From the NCBI RefSeq assembly GCF_000002235.5, contig NW_022145552.1:1619501-1683500 (forward strand): 64,000 bases of DNA, read 5' to 3'. The notes below the pieces were generated by a model. It saw nothing but the letters and a program-made list of their open reading frames with translations. It was not told the DNA's origin and did not search any database. A program made the translations under genes and the position numbers. Source of the stretch: Strongylocentrotus purpuratus (Eukaryota; Echinodermata; Echinoidea; Camarodonta; Strongylocentrotidae). Shown here piece by piece: positions 45,499 through 59,575 of this stretch (its first letter is position 1; each line of letters starts with the position of its first letter).

Positions 45499-47550
45499 AA
45501 CTCGTATTTGACCTAGATGAGAAGCAATTACTACTTTCTTGATCTTTTGTTTACCATTGAGTCTCTTAACCCCCTTATTTCCAATATTTCCAATCCCTTT
45601 AAACATGTGGTTAAAGAAAAAAACTATGAACCATTGGAGCTAAAATAGTTAAAAATAAAAGAGCATTACATGGCAGGAAGTATGCTGTTACACATTTTCA
45701 GTTATCTATGGATTTTTTTTAATGGAAGCAATGCAGAGAAAAGGTTTGACGTTTTTGACGTTGGCTTAAAACGTCATAACTGCAATCACTCGTGTAAAAG
45801 CGCATTTCGATCGGCCATCTTGTTATTCGAGTGGAAACTGCCAAATCTGATCAGAAATTCCACCTTCGTTCCAAAGACCGAAACGGTTCGTTGGATAAAA
45901 GTGATAAAAGAAACAACCTGTTAAGAATTCATTGTCACACTCACTGATGATGCAGGAGGAATCCGTATAGCATAAATGATTTGTAATGGTTATTAATGGT
46001 CTTGTATATGCCTGTAGTTCAAAAGAATTATCTGATTATTCAGAACTAGAGTTTATTTGATTCGTGGCACGAAGCCGTCTGCTTTTATACCACTCGTAGC
46101 CCACTACGCTCCAAATATCACACACGTTGCTTTCAATTAATGAATAATATCATCAGGAAATAGAGTTGAGAAAAGTGATGGAGACGTAGACGAAGATAAT
46201 ATGGAAGGGACAGTTTTTTAGGTAAAAGGGCAAAAAGAAGGAAATGTGGCAAAATGAAATAAAAGAGTAATAGATGCGAAGTGAAACGAAAGAGATGAGA
46301 AATTGATTATGATGCGTCGTACCATGCAAAATATCAATAAAGGTTCAGTCGCTCCAGATTGTAGAAAAGGTGTTTAAATAAATTACTGATTTTGGGTCAT
46401 GCATTTCGGTGTTTGAAAAAAAGTAAAAAGCAAAATGGAGCATTTTTCATGATAACCGTACTTCGGTAAAAAAAAAAAAAAAGGAAAAAAAAGGCTATGT
46501 TACCCTGGTACGTTACATCCTAAGTATGTTCCTTTCAGGATGCTCGAAATGTCAGAATAATTTCAGTCAAGCATTCATGTTTTGCGGGACGTTACTTGCA
46601 TTATAACGAGGGTAAATGAATAGTGAGCCTGATATATGCTATCATCGCGGCTAATGTACCGATCAATAGTCGTCTGTTCTTCATAGCCACGACGTGCTCT
46701 GAAAATTGAAATGCTCTGAGTGATTATAAAACAAGGGGACTTAACATTCCAAATCCTCCCATGAAAGACAGTGTATGGGACTACATCAAATTAGTAATTA
46801 TGATGATGGAAGATAAAAGCAACGGTACAGTCAGAGTTCTTGTTCGGCTGATGTCATTGTAATTATTTACATGATATGTCACTATTTTAATAATGACTAT
46901 TCTTAAATAGATTTCATCACATTAATATAACTAGAATTATGAACTCTTTCGATCAATGCCCCGGTTCGTAGATTGTCTTTATACTTTTGTGCTCAAAATG
47001 GAATCGAAACGACATAAAGGGAATTATTTGAATATCAAGCAGTGGACTGGAATGTCATTTGAGCTGAAGACAGGACGTTCTGTCCATTTCCTTGTTGCTC
47101 CCAACGAACTCCAAGCGGTGGGACAAAGAGAGAAAGGTATTTGAATATACAATGACATATGCAATAAACTAGTATAAAAACGGCATTTCTAAAATACGGC
47201 TTTCCTTTTTTAAATCAAAGAATCTTGTCCGACTTTTATCACTTTCTTGAGAATAGTTTCTATATGCTACAACACGACAGGGAAACGGAAACACATCCAT
47301 CTTGCGAATGTTACCCTCAGCCATCTTTTACTATAAAACAGGAATCCACTAGAATTAGCGACACCTTAGGCGGTCTTATTGGCTTGTCGTAAGTTATTCC
47401 CACTGAAAGTTGCAGATCCTCTCGTGTTTTTCATCATTAGAGAATGAGAGGAAACACGAAATTCATATTTGTAAAGTAAGTCCGCCTCGAAGGGAGTCTT
47501 ACGAATGTGCATCGGAAGGGTTTTGTATATGCGCAAACTTTTCCCTAGCC
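45499..47550. other. non-coding stretch, nothing recognised
   Basis: The frames at 45670-45924 and 46956-47144 have no recognisable domain. An A-run of about 15 is seen at 46469-46482. Confidence 0.4.
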
Positions 47551-47555
47551 ATTCC

Positions 47556-47611
47556 AATCTCTCTCTCTGTCTGTCTCTCTCTCTCTCTGTCTGTCTCTCT
47601 CTGTCTGTCTA

Positions 47612-47682
<71 letters not shown>

Positions 47683-48660
47683 TTTCTTTTCTCTCTTCTT
47701 CTCTGTCATATCACTATCCACCTCTCCCTTTTAATGTCTTTTCTCGTATTACCCTTCTCATTACACACCTTTGTCCCTTTTCCCTCCCTCCCCCTCCCCC
47801 TCTCCCTCCCCTCTCTCTCTCTCTCTCTCTCTCTCTTTTCTCTCTCTCCACATCTTCCCCCTTCCCCCCCCCCCCCCTTCTCTCTCTCTCTCGCACCGCG
47901 CTCTTTTCCTCTCATTTCCCTGTTCTCTATTCATTCAATCTCTCCTCTCCTTCTCAATAACTTTGTTCGTTGTTAGTCCTCTCACTCATCCTACTGTCTT
48001 CCTTTCTTCCCCTCCCTCTCTCTCTCTTTTTCTTTTTCTTTCCATTTCTCTCTGCCGTAGATCATCTTACACATGACACCATCCTCCCATTCACTCTCAA
48101 TCTGCCTCCCACCTCTCGTCAACTATATCGTGGTTAAACCCTTTCCTTTTCTCATTCTTCATGTTCTTTCAATTTTGTAATATCTTCTATCATTTATTCT
48201 GTCTTCACTTATAACGCCCATGCCATTCCCCACCCCCCCCTCCCCAACCTCTTTGATTTCCTAGCGCACCTTCTCTATCTATCCCTCATCTATTTCCCCT
48301 TTTCTCCCATTCTATTACCCCAGAAATTTTCCTCTTCCCCTCTCCTCGCAATCCCTCATTCTTGCGATCTCCCTCCTCTGTCTCCCTTCACCCATTCCCC
48401 CCCCCTCACCATCATTCTTTTCCCCTTTCTCTCCCACATCCACACACCCCTTCTCTCCCTTCTTCAACCCGAAACACATAATCATCGAGAATCCATGCCC
48501 ATTTCCCCCTCTCCCCTCCTCACCCTTTTCATTTCCTCGCGCCCCCTCCTCTATCCATCTCTCATCCATTTCCCCATACACCCCTCCTCTCCCTTCTTCA
48601 ACCCCAGACACGTAATCATCGAGAATCCGCCCTCGATTTCTCTTTGGCCCTTGGCATTTC
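47556..48660. repeat. long pyrimidine-rich region with nested duplications
   Basis: (CT)n and (CTGT)n at 47556-47675, CT/CCCT tracts at 47780-47900, then a less regular CT-rich region to about 48660. Within the latter, CTCCCTTCTTCAACCC(G/C)A followed by CATCGAGAATCC occurs at about 48454 and 48591. TTTC(C/A)T(C/A)G(C)GC(A/C)CC(C)T(T/C)CTCTATC occurs at about 48257 and 48531. All long frames here are compositional. Confidence 0.75.
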
Positions 48661-50727
48661 TTCATAGCTTCGATATTGAATCTCGCAGTAGCTTTTGTTT
48701 AAACCCTCTGATCCAGGTTGATCCTTTTCAATATTCATCACGGAGTTTGTACCAGCTTAACCTGAGCATAATGCATTTTTTTTTCTTCAAAGGACAACTA
48801 ACAAAAAGGCATTCCATTATTTTGCTTTTACCGCAAGAAAGGGTAGTTTTAAAAATAGTTTTTGGCGATTTTCATAACGCCGGTGTTGATGATACTGATG
48901 ATGAAAATAAGGTTGATATGTAACAACTGTAGACTGAGAGTTTGAAAGCAGATTCATTTCCATATAACTTAATCATGCCATCGCCCGTCGGTGCTTTATA
49001 TGTATAAGTAAAGGATAGCATATTCTGACTTTTCGTGGAAAACTAGAAGAAAAGATGACAATTCGACTCAGATTGGGAAACTAGAAGAAAAGATGCCTAG
49101 CAAAAACAAATATCAAATTTCAATTTAAAAATAATAATTATGGAGTAGGACGAAAGATCAACGTTTTAAATTGTCAAATACACATAGAACAGCGATTGTT
49201 GGCTGAGACATATTCTTAATTCTACAATGATTATGGGGGCAGAAGAAATTGAAAAGCTACACAACTGATTATTTGTCATGTATTTTTCTAGTTAACGTTA
49301 TTTAGAGCGCAGTGTTTAATCAATACAACACAGAGTCTACGATGACACGAGAAGGAAAAGAGAACAATGATAAGATAAAGATAAATAATAAAGAAGAAAA
49401 AAACATGGAGAAAGGAGGAGAAAAGGAAGAAAGGTCTGATGAAAAAGTGGAAGGAGGGAAAGAGGAGAAGAATGAAAATAAAAGAAAAGAATAGCATTTC
49501 GCAAAGACAAGAAAACTCAAGAAAAATAGACGATTAGAAATGACATGTTAAAAGACAGTTATCATAATGAAACAAATTGAAGTTTTAAAAAAAATGAACA
49601 AATCAGTTTCTCTGTACCGAGACATTGATCAAAGCCGTTATAATGCATTAAGACCACTTAGCTGATGAAATTTGAAATGCGTGAAGACACACTCATCATT
49701 ATTCTTGTGATCTTTTCGAATGCAATAACGTTTTTTTTTTTTTTGTCTAGACCACCTTATTCATCCTCACTGTGGTAAAAAGGATGTAATTGACAATTTG
49801 GGGGAATATGAATTTTGGAAAAATGGTTGCATTTTTTGACAATATAACGAACCTTTCTGTGTTTTTTCTTTAAATATTTACTTTTTTTAATACTAATTTT
49901 AGTGATTAACAAACAAAGAAGTACAATCGACTATATCTATTTATCTTTTTTTCTGATAAATGATTAGTAACACAATTTTTTCGTGTGTATATCGTTTTGC
50001 TGCTTATTGTTGTTGCTTTTGATGCTGTTGCTATAGTAGTGATTGTTACAAGTTTAAGATAAAAACCTGATTGTTTCGGTCAGTAGCCTTTGTCGTGTAG
50101 CTTAATATATTTCAATCTCATTTAGCTTAACTGTCGCCGAAATGAACGTGACTACGACGTATTCCAGACAATTATTTTATAAGACAGTATAGTATAGAAA
50201 AGGATTAGATTTGTCAAAAATGAATTACAATCGTTTTATCTCATAAAATGATGTAAACGTAGACGCGAGACGTCAACATATGTGTTGATTGAGTGTTCGA
50301 TGTTGAACTATCACTTGAGGCACTTTTAAATCAAGGGGCCGTACAGGCAAAAATAAGGTGATACAAAAACATGAATCATTCATGTGACAGTTCCGATGGT
50401 AAGAAGATGAAGAAAAATATGATATTTTGAGTGAAGAGAGAAAGTAAAAGTGGAGCAAAGATCCTCACACATATGAATTCTATTGATTACATGAGTTTCG
50501 AAAAAAGTGAAGTAAACTTGAGCCGTTTTTTAAAGCGTTTTATACCTTGTTGCTCATAATGGAACCACTCATTGAGATTGGGTGGATGGTTAATCTTGAA
50601 GTTTCGCCGAAAATTCATGAAAGTTTCATGAAGTTAATCAAATTTCAGCGGCAGTGGGAGACCCTCTGCATTTCACTCAAGTATCGCCAATAGGCCTACG
50701 TACCCTGCTCGCACACAAGCTTAAAGG
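48661..50727. other. non-coding stretch with a minor tandem duplication
   Basis: AAACTAGAAGAAAAGATG occurs twice, at 49040 and 49079. A purine-rich frame at 49312-49494 and its pyrimidine complement have only biased composition. Nothing else was recognised. Confidence 0.4.
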
Positions 50728-51121
50728 TTAAAGATAAAATTAAGTTCTGGCCATGCGATTGCATTGTGAAAGAAACGTTGTGGAATCGATTAGAAAAGGT
50801 TGATCATCTAGCAGATAAGTATTGTTGTGTACTGCAAGGTTCGGGAATCATCACAATGATAAGAAATGTGGCCAAGTCGTGGAAAAGTTACAAGCACTGT
50901 ACACAGAAATATGTACATGGTACTACACGAAGATGTGGCATACCAATCCATCCCGGTTTGTATGATGTTACATGCTATATTTAGAATATTAAGGCACTTG
51001 AAGAGCCATGTTTTTTAGGGAACATTTTTTTTTTAATTTGATGTTCTCCACACTTCCATACTACAATGATAATGCTAACAAATTATTTTCACCTCTTTCC
51101 AGAACTCAACCTTCTCTTTAA
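50728..51121 (-). repeat. 388-bp MITE family B, copy 4
   Basis: Reverse-complement copy of the 8618 element: TTAAAGATAAAATTAAGTTC at the left and CCAGAACTCAACCTTCTCTT followed by TAA at the right. TGCGATTGCATTGTGAAAGA and GTTGATCATCTAGCA match the complements of copies 1 and 3. The open frame at 50766-50984 is a shadow of this repeat. Confidence 0.85.
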
Positions 51122-51290
51122 GTTAAGTACTGGTCGTGCAATCACATTATGAAAGCAACTGTCTGAAAGTGATTGCGAAAGGTTGCTTATATAGTACTAG
51201 TATAGCCGTTGTATATGATTTGGGAACGATCGGAATGAAATGAAACTGACTCAAGCTTGCTAAAAATCACAGACACATAACAATAAGTAT
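51119..51290 (-). repeat. 388-bp MITE family B, partial copy 5
   Basis: Immediately after copy 4, sharing its terminal bases: TTTAAGTTAAGTACTGGTCG, then TGCAATCACATTATGAAAG and GGAACGATC(G)GAATGA. It aligns with the first half of a minus-strand copy and is more diverged, so it may be an older copy into which copy 4 inserted, or a tandem partial duplication. Confidence 0.55.
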
Positions 51291-51924
51291 ACGGGCCTTC
51301 TTTTACATGCATGTCTGGTATGAACAGTTCGGCCCTATATTTTATTCAGTTATTTCTCTTCATGTTTAGAATTATGATTACATTTGAAGAGCTATTCTTT
51401 TCAGAGTATTCTCTGCTACTATTCCCGTCTAATGAAACTGACTAATATAGAATGAAAAGGGTTACAAATATGTTTTGTCTATATCTTTAGCATAATATCT
51501 ACGGCGTTTGTCTTTACTGATGAGGGCGTAATTAAGCGTATTACTCCTCACATTTCACACATCTTTAACACACAGCATAGTAAATTCGGGTAGGACTTTG
51601 GTATCGCGGCACACATTGTATCTGGACGGGCCTTGAGTAATCCTTATCTTTAATGGAAGAACTTAAGGATTGATTGTCAGTATGCATGTACAACATGATG
51701 GAGAGCATAAGAGCGAACAGTCATGATGGGTTCAAGAAACGTTGATTATTGACTGACCGGTTAGTCAACTTTGAGACAAGAAAGGCGGATGTTCGATTCC
51801 CTATAGCCTGACATAGGTCGGACATTAAAAGGTATGTCACGTGATACGATGAGTTCTGAGTAATCAACATGTACAGTCTACCCACTATTGATGATCGTCC
51901 TCCACTTTCCATCATGTATTGTTG

Positions 51925-51965
<41 letters not shown>

Positions 51966-51990
51966 CCTCTCTCTCTCTCTCTCTCTCCCT
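51925..51990. repeat. (CT)n microsatellite
   Basis: Two CT blocks around CACACACCC, with a similar tract at 52465-52490. A run of about 17 C follows at 52159-52175. Confidence 0.85.
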
Positions 51991-52490
51991 CTCCATCCTG
52001 TCTGATGGACACCAGTTCGATTCCATACGATCTGACTTGGGTTCTGTCAATAATTATGTTCTACCTCGCCTCTGTATATCTGAAATTCTCTTTTACGGTT
52101 TCCTCATTTTTCTCTTTAAAGTCTTCTTTTTACTCCTTCTCTCTTTTCCTATCTGTCACCCCCCCCCCCCCCCCCCACCCTCTCCTGGACTTGCATGGTC
52201 AAGCTCGGCATTAGGGCCTACTCGGCACCGCTCGACAATTAAGTCCTACTCGGTATCACTCGGCATTAGGTTCCAAGAGTTGAAGTGCAAGCTACACATT
52301 GGACCTCTAAATAGCTTTAATGCTTTGTGAATTTGTTTTTAACAATTGAAATGGCAATAGTACCTCTTTGGTAAACTATTTTACCAAACACTCCTAAAGA
52401 ATAATCTTGGAAACCAGCCTTATCAAAAGATGAACTGAGTTTCTAGACTTCCTCGATTTTCTACTCTCTCTCTCTCTCTCTCTCTCTCTT

Positions 52491-55400
52491 TGTTTCTCTC
52501 ACTTTTTTGTGTCATATCTCCGCCCGCCTACTCTTAGTTTTGAAGTAAAAAGTACTTTATCATTATATTTTACGAACCTTCTTTTTTAATAAAAAGTTTA
52601 GAAGATGGCCAGAAAAGAAGAAGTTCAGAATCGTGATCATCTACAGTTCTGTTAACTCAACAATACAGACTAGTTTTCTATATTAGGGGTTTCCTCTATT
52701 TAAAGAATTGTTTTTGGCATTGATAAATATTCTGTTTCTGAAAAAATAAACATACCCGTTTTCTTGGAATGTAGCATTATAAGCTGCCAGTACATCAGAA
52801 AAACAAATTAAGTCAATGGAAGAGCGAAATAATGTTTGACTTATCGAAAGCTGCATCAACATGCAACCGCTTTAATTCCCCGCATTACATTCTCTCTACC
52901 TGTACAAGATAATGCAGAATCACGTGATCATTATAATGTTTTCCAACCAAAAAGCCTTCGACGACGTACATTTCTGGCGCGACTCGTCACATGGTACCAT
53001 CATCATCATCGGACAGATCGATCGAGTGAAGCTTTGAAAGGAAGATGGGGAAGAAATAAGAGCTGAAAAGTCAAGCAGACGAGGAGGAAGAAGAAGGAGA
53101 CGGTGGAGGGCCCCGGCTATTCGCATCCAATCACCCGCCTCTACTACCTGAGTGCACTCCTCTATACGGATAAGGTCGCCGACATCATCCCTTTATCACC
53201 CAAGCGAGCTATAGCCGGGACTTGAGTGATGCGACAACGGCGGCAGGCACTTCGAGGAAAAAGATGCGAGGCACTTTCAGAAGAAAAAAACGCGAGACAC
53301 TTTCAGAAGAATACAGGAGACAAGCTCTTTAATCGTACTCCTCGTTTTGGAGCTATTTCAGTTACTTTAAATGGTAATTTTTGTTAAGGAGAAACTGATA
53401 TTCGAGCTGCAAGTGCTACTTTATTTTAATATTCTTGTTAATATTTTAGCATTCGTCTTTGAGTTTCACCGCTGTGGTGGCATTACGGACCGATCAAAAG
53501 TAAGTAGCAATTATATTGTCATGTTTTTCACTTTGTGTGTGTTGCTGTTAAATAGCCCGAATTTTAAATAAACAGCCCCGAGTGGCAGGAGTTGTGTGTA
53601 AGTTTGAAAAGCTTCGGAATATTCGATATGAGTCTACTGTACGTATGACACAATACATTAGTACCATGACAATCGATAGTAAAAAGAATAGTCATGCTTT
53701 CTGGACACAATATCCTAACAGTATTCAAGCTGACCCTTTATGACTTATGTGCGTGTAAAAATCGTCGTGAAAATATAAGTAATCAGGCAATTGCTTTTCT
53801 ACAATGGGTATCATCAATCATAGAGGCTATTTCGTTTCAACGGTTATCCAAATTTTGTCGAAAATTGTGATTTGTTTTCTTAATGGACTATCAAGAAGAT
53901 GTATGATGCTAGGTAGTTTTCGTACGTGGTTTGAATATATTTGCAGGTGATCTTCTTAAAGTTATTGTTTTCTTTATTAATGCTCTTGTTGGTATGAATT
54001 ATGCTTCAAATTACGACTACTTCGTGGTGTAAACCTATCAAACCATGGCTCAACTATATATATTCATGGAACAAGACAAAAGAAAGAAAGATTTTCGTAA
54101 TTGTGTCGAAGAAGATAAAAACAACAAACAAACAAACAAACAAACATACAACATGTTTAAAAATTGAGAACGAAGCTTTGGGAGAAATGGGGGGGGGGGC
54201 GTAAAGATGTACTCAAAAAGAAACAGGATGAATACAACTGATTTAACAAATATATTAACGATATGATTATTTGACATGATCGAGAAGAAAGAACATCAAG
54301 AACACAATAATTTAAATCAAGAACAAATCAAAGAGTCGAAAGAGAATTTAAATATTTGAATGAAAGAAGGATTGAAATAAAGGAAGATAGCGAGAAAGGG
54401 AAGGGTGATACATGTGTGTGTGGAGGGGGGGGGGCTTAGTCATTGTATGAACTGAAATTTATTTATCAGCGTGTAATGCTTAGTGAATCTGTAAATATGT
54501 ACTGTTTGAGTTTTTTATCCACCCTTTCCATAGATGCACTTTCCTCCTTGAGATTTGCCATTTCCCCATTCTTACACCTATATATCAGAAGCTATACAAC
54601 TATACTGTTATTGCTACGGTTACCACTCTCTTGTATTTGTTTAACCTCTACAACGATCATACTGTCATATCACTATTAAAACGCCACTTTGTAGTAGGAT
54701 TCCTCACTGCTCTGTGTTTCAGGAATAATCTCGCGAATATTCTCGTTGTACTTATACGCATAATTCAACTATAAATTATAACATATATTTCTACTAGTTT
54801 TATGGAGAAAAAAACTACCACTTATGATGCTACCATCATTAACAGTAAGATTGATACAATATATTATGCTACACCTTTTTCTATTAAGTCTTATGTCATT
54901 AGTATTATATGTTTTTTTATTACTTTAAATAAATTATTCCTCTTGTACCTGAATGCATATGAATGACCCCGCACCCTCTTACCCTCTTACGTCACATAAT
55001 TCCCTTCATGTTTCTACTTCGGCCATGCTTTATTACGTTGTTAGTTTCCTTTGCCGAAGCTGCATAGATCAGCCATATATATTTATTATTATTATAATCA
55101 TACCATAGCGAGAATAAACTCATCATAACCGAAAAAATTCACGAAATATCTGAATATCTATTTATGTGTTTTTATGGGAGGGGAGAGGGCGTTGGAGGTA
55201 AGCGATATAGGCCTACTTACTTTAAAAAGTACCCCGAACCTCTCCTGATTCAAACAGAAGCGTGCGGTTTTCTCTATTGAAATGTGGTAAGAGTGAAAAT
55301 GCACTCGCGTATGCATTCGACAGGACATGCACTGTACCAAAAAACAATCCTTTTTGTTAGGATGGTTTTATTGAAGGTTGGTTTGATTTAATATTCTCGC

Positions 55401-55551
55401 CTGGGAGCTTTTACTGATGGTTTGATTGACATTGATATCTCCTAGGAATACCTGCCAATGTCGCCTCCTAGCACAACAAATAAAATAAAATAAATAATAA
55501 TGATGGGAAACGGCATGGTACTGCACTGTTTGATGCAACGAACACTGATTC
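52491..55551. other. non-coding stretch, nothing firmly recognised
   Basis: A GC-richer patch at 53040-53310 contains a short direct repeat (CGAG(G/A)CACTTTCAGAAGAA at about 53267 and 53292), but no frame through it has a domain. (CAAA)n lies at 54121-54143, and G-runs at 54189-54198 and 54425-54433. Confidence 0.4.
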
Positions 55552-56082
55552 TTAAAGGGATAGTTGAGTTTTGGTATAGAGAGTACAGTTTTGATCAAAC
55601 TGAATTTTGATAACATGCACCATTACATTACAAACTAATAGTTATAACTGCACCATGCTCGAAAGATATACAACAAATACAAACGACTCAGAAATAAGCC
55701 TGTTAACAAAAAACCAAAAAAAAAGAGCCTTAAACCACATGAGAGCATTTTCTAAAATGTCATGGGTTTCAACCATTTTTGATAATAAAATTGTCCAGGT
55801 TATGTTTGGTTAAAAACTATTTAAAAACATCTGTTTGAAAATTGTCAGCATTTTTTGGGGGGTCTTTTTTACAAATATTTATGGATATTTCAGCCGTCTT
55901 TGAACCAATTTTGATAAAACAAAGATGATTATGTCATTTAAATTGTATGCTCTTTCAATTTTAAACTCAGTTTTTCAGTATTTTTTGTTTTAAATTATAT
56001 TTTATTTCCTTCCTCATGATTCATTATCTCACAAAAATACTTTGTGTAGCGCCCTCTTTACCATACCATACTATCCCTTTAA
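55552..56082. repeat. 531-bp MITE with TTAA-type ends
   Basis: Left end TTAAAGGGATAGTTGAGTTT and right end CATACTATCCCTTTAA are inverted, and both abut TTAA-type sequence. A stretch inside (about 55862-55975, including TTCAGCCGTCTTTGAACCAA) recurs at 57500-57607. It is non-coding and not obviously related internally to the 388-bp family. Confidence 0.7.
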
Positions 56083-56999
56083 TTCTTGCTCTGACTGCAT
56101 GATGGTTTGGTGTATTTTGGGATTTCTTTTACGAATCGTGAAGAATGCCGACTTCTTCAACGTTTGGGAAATTCAACAGTAACGGGATAAAAAATTACCC
56201 CCCCCCATATAAAACAATACATACCCAACCACCCCCACACACAAACAAAAATGATGATAAACAAAAACAGCAAGCCCCATCCTTTCTTAAAAATCATATC
56301 TCGCTTATCAGAAATACAAGGTTACGGAACCAGAAAGCACAAAGATTGATGATGATGGAATCGCAATTAGTTGAATACGTGTCCACGAAATATTTTACCT
56401 TCATAGCTGCCATAAAATTGTATAAGTTATGGTGATTATTGTCTGCCGTAATGGCATGACTTCTCGCGTTTCTTTACTCAACTCAACTCCCCTGCAGAAG
56501 TTTACGGCTTTGGCATTTAACCAAGACTCGCCGCAAGAAGTTGTCTCAAAACCTAGGTATGGTGGGCTCTTCGGACTTCGGTTACCCATTCAATAAGAAC
56601 CAAGAGCGTGTCGACGTAGACAGACCGCAATCACTAATGCTGATGGAAGTCGCAATTCACTCTCCTTTCAAACAGCACATCAGTGTTTGGTTGTAAGTTG
56701 AGACGACTAGAAGTAATATTCTATATTCTAGAGAAGGTTTGGTTCTGCTAAAGTTTTAGAAAAAAATCTTTCTCATTTAAGTTATTCCCATTTGAGTGAA
56801 GATGATAGTACCAGTGTCACAAGAAAGGGGTTGAGAAAAAAAAAACTATATACAGACTGTCAATTACCTGATATGGCTGAAAGCAGCTCTGAAATTTGAA
56901 CCTAATTTGATGTTACCTGTGAAGTCGCATATACCATCTACGGTGATTCTTCACTAGACAATAAAAAGACAGAAACAAAAGTGGTATGTATTCTTCATA

Positions 57000-57672
57000 C
57001 CTTGCTTTTTTCACTCTTAAATCAAACAATCCGGTCTCAAGATTGTTGGGAGATTACCCCCAAAACATATATTGGCATTTAATAACATGTATCTCACAAA
57101 AATATGTCTTCAGCTTCAACGATCTGGCTTTAATGAACTTACTGAGGCGATCCGAAATCACCATGTGGTGTCTCAGTTCGTTCGAACAAATACCCTACGC
57201 AAGCTGTTAAGAGGCATATGCAATATCAACGCACGTAATCACGAAGATTGCAAAACAAACTAAAGACATGACTTCTTTATTTCTTTTTTTTCTCTTCATA
57301 ATTGAGACCAAATACCTTGGCAGTTATTTACCGTTTGAAAATTGTAAGCATTGCAAAACAAGATTGCAAAACAAACTAAAGACATGACTTCTTTATTTCT
57401 TTTTTTTCTTCATAATTGAGACCAAATACCTTGGCAGTTATTTACCGTTTGAAAATTGTAAGCATTTTTTTTTTTTTTTTTTTTTTGGGGGGGGGGGGTC
57501 TTTTTACAAATATTTATATTTCAGCCGTCTTTGAACCAATTTTGATCAAACAAAGATGATTTTGTCATATAAATTGTATGCTCTTTCAATTTTAAACTCA
57601 GTTTTTTTTTTACTCTTAAATCAAACAATCCGGTCTCAAGATTGTTGGGAGATTACCCCCAAATTGACAAAA
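57000..57672 (+). repeat. patchwork of local duplications
   Basis: Three duplicated modules. A segment of about 105 bases at about 57247-57350 is repeated in tandem at 57362-57465 (AAACTAAAGACATGACTTCT to GAAAATTGTAAGCATT). A 50-base module with CTTAAATCAAACAATCCGGT and GATTGTTGGGAGATTACCCC occurs at 57015 and 57616. MITE-derived sequence at 57490-57607 matches the interior of 55552-56082. A T-run of about 22 and G-run of about 12 mark one junction (57465-57499). See findings for interpretation. Confidence 0.75.
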
Positions 57673-59570
57673 CATGTCAATTTTCACGATTATGTTACAA
57701 GAATCTCCTAATAATCAAATTCATGTGACAAAAGTAATTTTTGGGGTGAGATGAAGATGTATTTCCCTGACCCCGTTAGCTCCAAACTCATTTTACCTTG
57801 ATATATTTCTCACCACACGTTTTCAGACAGAGTAGATGAACTTTAACACCTACAAATATCTCACATTTACCTGTACTGCTTCATCGAAAGAAAAGCTGAT
57901 TCTTGTAAGCACTGTAGCCCAAAATAAAGATTTTAAATACTTTAAAGACTTTTTACATATATAGAGCAAGTAGCAATTCAAATGTTAATGGACATGTGCA
58001 TCTTAATTCTTTTTCATCATTGAAAATAAAGAATGAGAAACAAAGAAGAGGATTGAGCTCTGAATGTCAAATATAAGTGGAGAGATAATATGTAATTTGT
58101 ATTATTTTTTTACAATTACGATACCTTAGTTTAAGCATAATTAGATGCATAATTTTAAAACTGAAATCAAGTTCAGAGATAAAACTTATATTCAAATAGG
58201 CAAACTTTGTCATATGCACATAGTTCGTCTTTTTATCTTATGTACAGACCATTGTACATAATATACACGTTCCTTTAACACCTATTTACAATTGATGTTC
58301 TTGCAGTCACTTGCTAAGACAAACTAATGAATAATTTACCTGATGATCTGATTCCTTTTCTTATATTTCGTCTCCTTCCTCTGCTTTACTACTCATTTTC
58401 ATTTCCCCCGTCTGATTTCTCAAGGATTACACAGTAGTAGTGTGACTATCGTCACGGATGTATTGGTATTCATGAGGGTTTGTCCCCTTGTGTATCATAA
58501 TGCACGATGTACTTATGCATGATCATTCCTTAATGAGGATTTGTGTTCGTAGGGTGGAAAGCAAAGCGAAGTGATTTTGCCACCACCCATGCTGTCTGTG
58601 CCCCGTATTAAAATGCATTCTGGGAGGTCCGTCACACGACGTACGAACGTGATTGTTTTTAGTTGGCAATTAAGGCTCTACCATGGCACATTTTTATACT
58701 TGATTTTCAGTAGCATTGATTTTGGGGGGTCTTTATTAGTAGAAATTAGTTAGGGATCGTCAGAACTTTTCAAAATGTATTATAAGTGATGATTAGTGGT
58801 GCTTCGAGTCACGAGACCGCTGGAAAAAAGGTTATCCCTCATAAATATGTCTCTGTCCAAGGCCTAAACCAAAACCACTTAAGTATCTTCTCGACTACAA
58901 CATAATTCGACATTTATCGTATATGTCGACGACTCGGTGGCGTCGAACGAACATCTTGAAAATCATAAATGGGGCGGAGAGGGTCCGTATGAAAAACAAA
59001 TTGGCAGGTTTTTAACAGAAAAGCCCAAACAGTTCCTTTCTCCGGTTTCGAACTTTTCTGACAATGAATAGTAAGAATACGATTCTGAAATTTCCAAATC
59101 TAACGACCGCAAAAAGGACCCCGAAATCGACGCCTACGGCATGTTCTTTTTCATGTGCTCTTAACCTACATTAGTTGTATTGTCTACTATGTGAATGTGA
59201 ATGAAACCATGGTTCTCAGTGATGAAGACATGCCCACCGTCTCGCATTGACGAAAATAAAGCTATCATGTTCTCCCCAGGAATCCCGCCCAATTTTCCGG
59301 CATTTAGTAAGTAATGTATTCATGAGCATGTCCTCGTATACGAGAACGATTGGTTCTCGTGAAAAGAAAGATGTCTTTTTCAAGGAACTGTTCAGCATTC
59401 TGACACCCCAGCCCACATGACAGACCGACAATAGACCAAACAAATTACAATTACATTACGCCCAATGACAAACAGTTGTCCGTTTTCCATTAGTCTGTCA
59501 TCATTTTATCGCTGACATTTTAAGTTATGAATTACGTAACAATTTTGGAATCGGACCGAGCTGCAGAAGA
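57673..59570. other. non-coding stretch, nothing recognised
   Basis: No domain, RNA gene or repeat family was identified. The frame at 59216-59443 on the minus strand has no motif. Confidence 0.4.
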
Positions 59571-59575
59571 AAATT

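Noticed and set aside
53040-53310. Possible gene or retroelement edge in the GC-richer patch
   Set aside because: No domain in any frame, no paired terminal repeats; only a short direct repeat.
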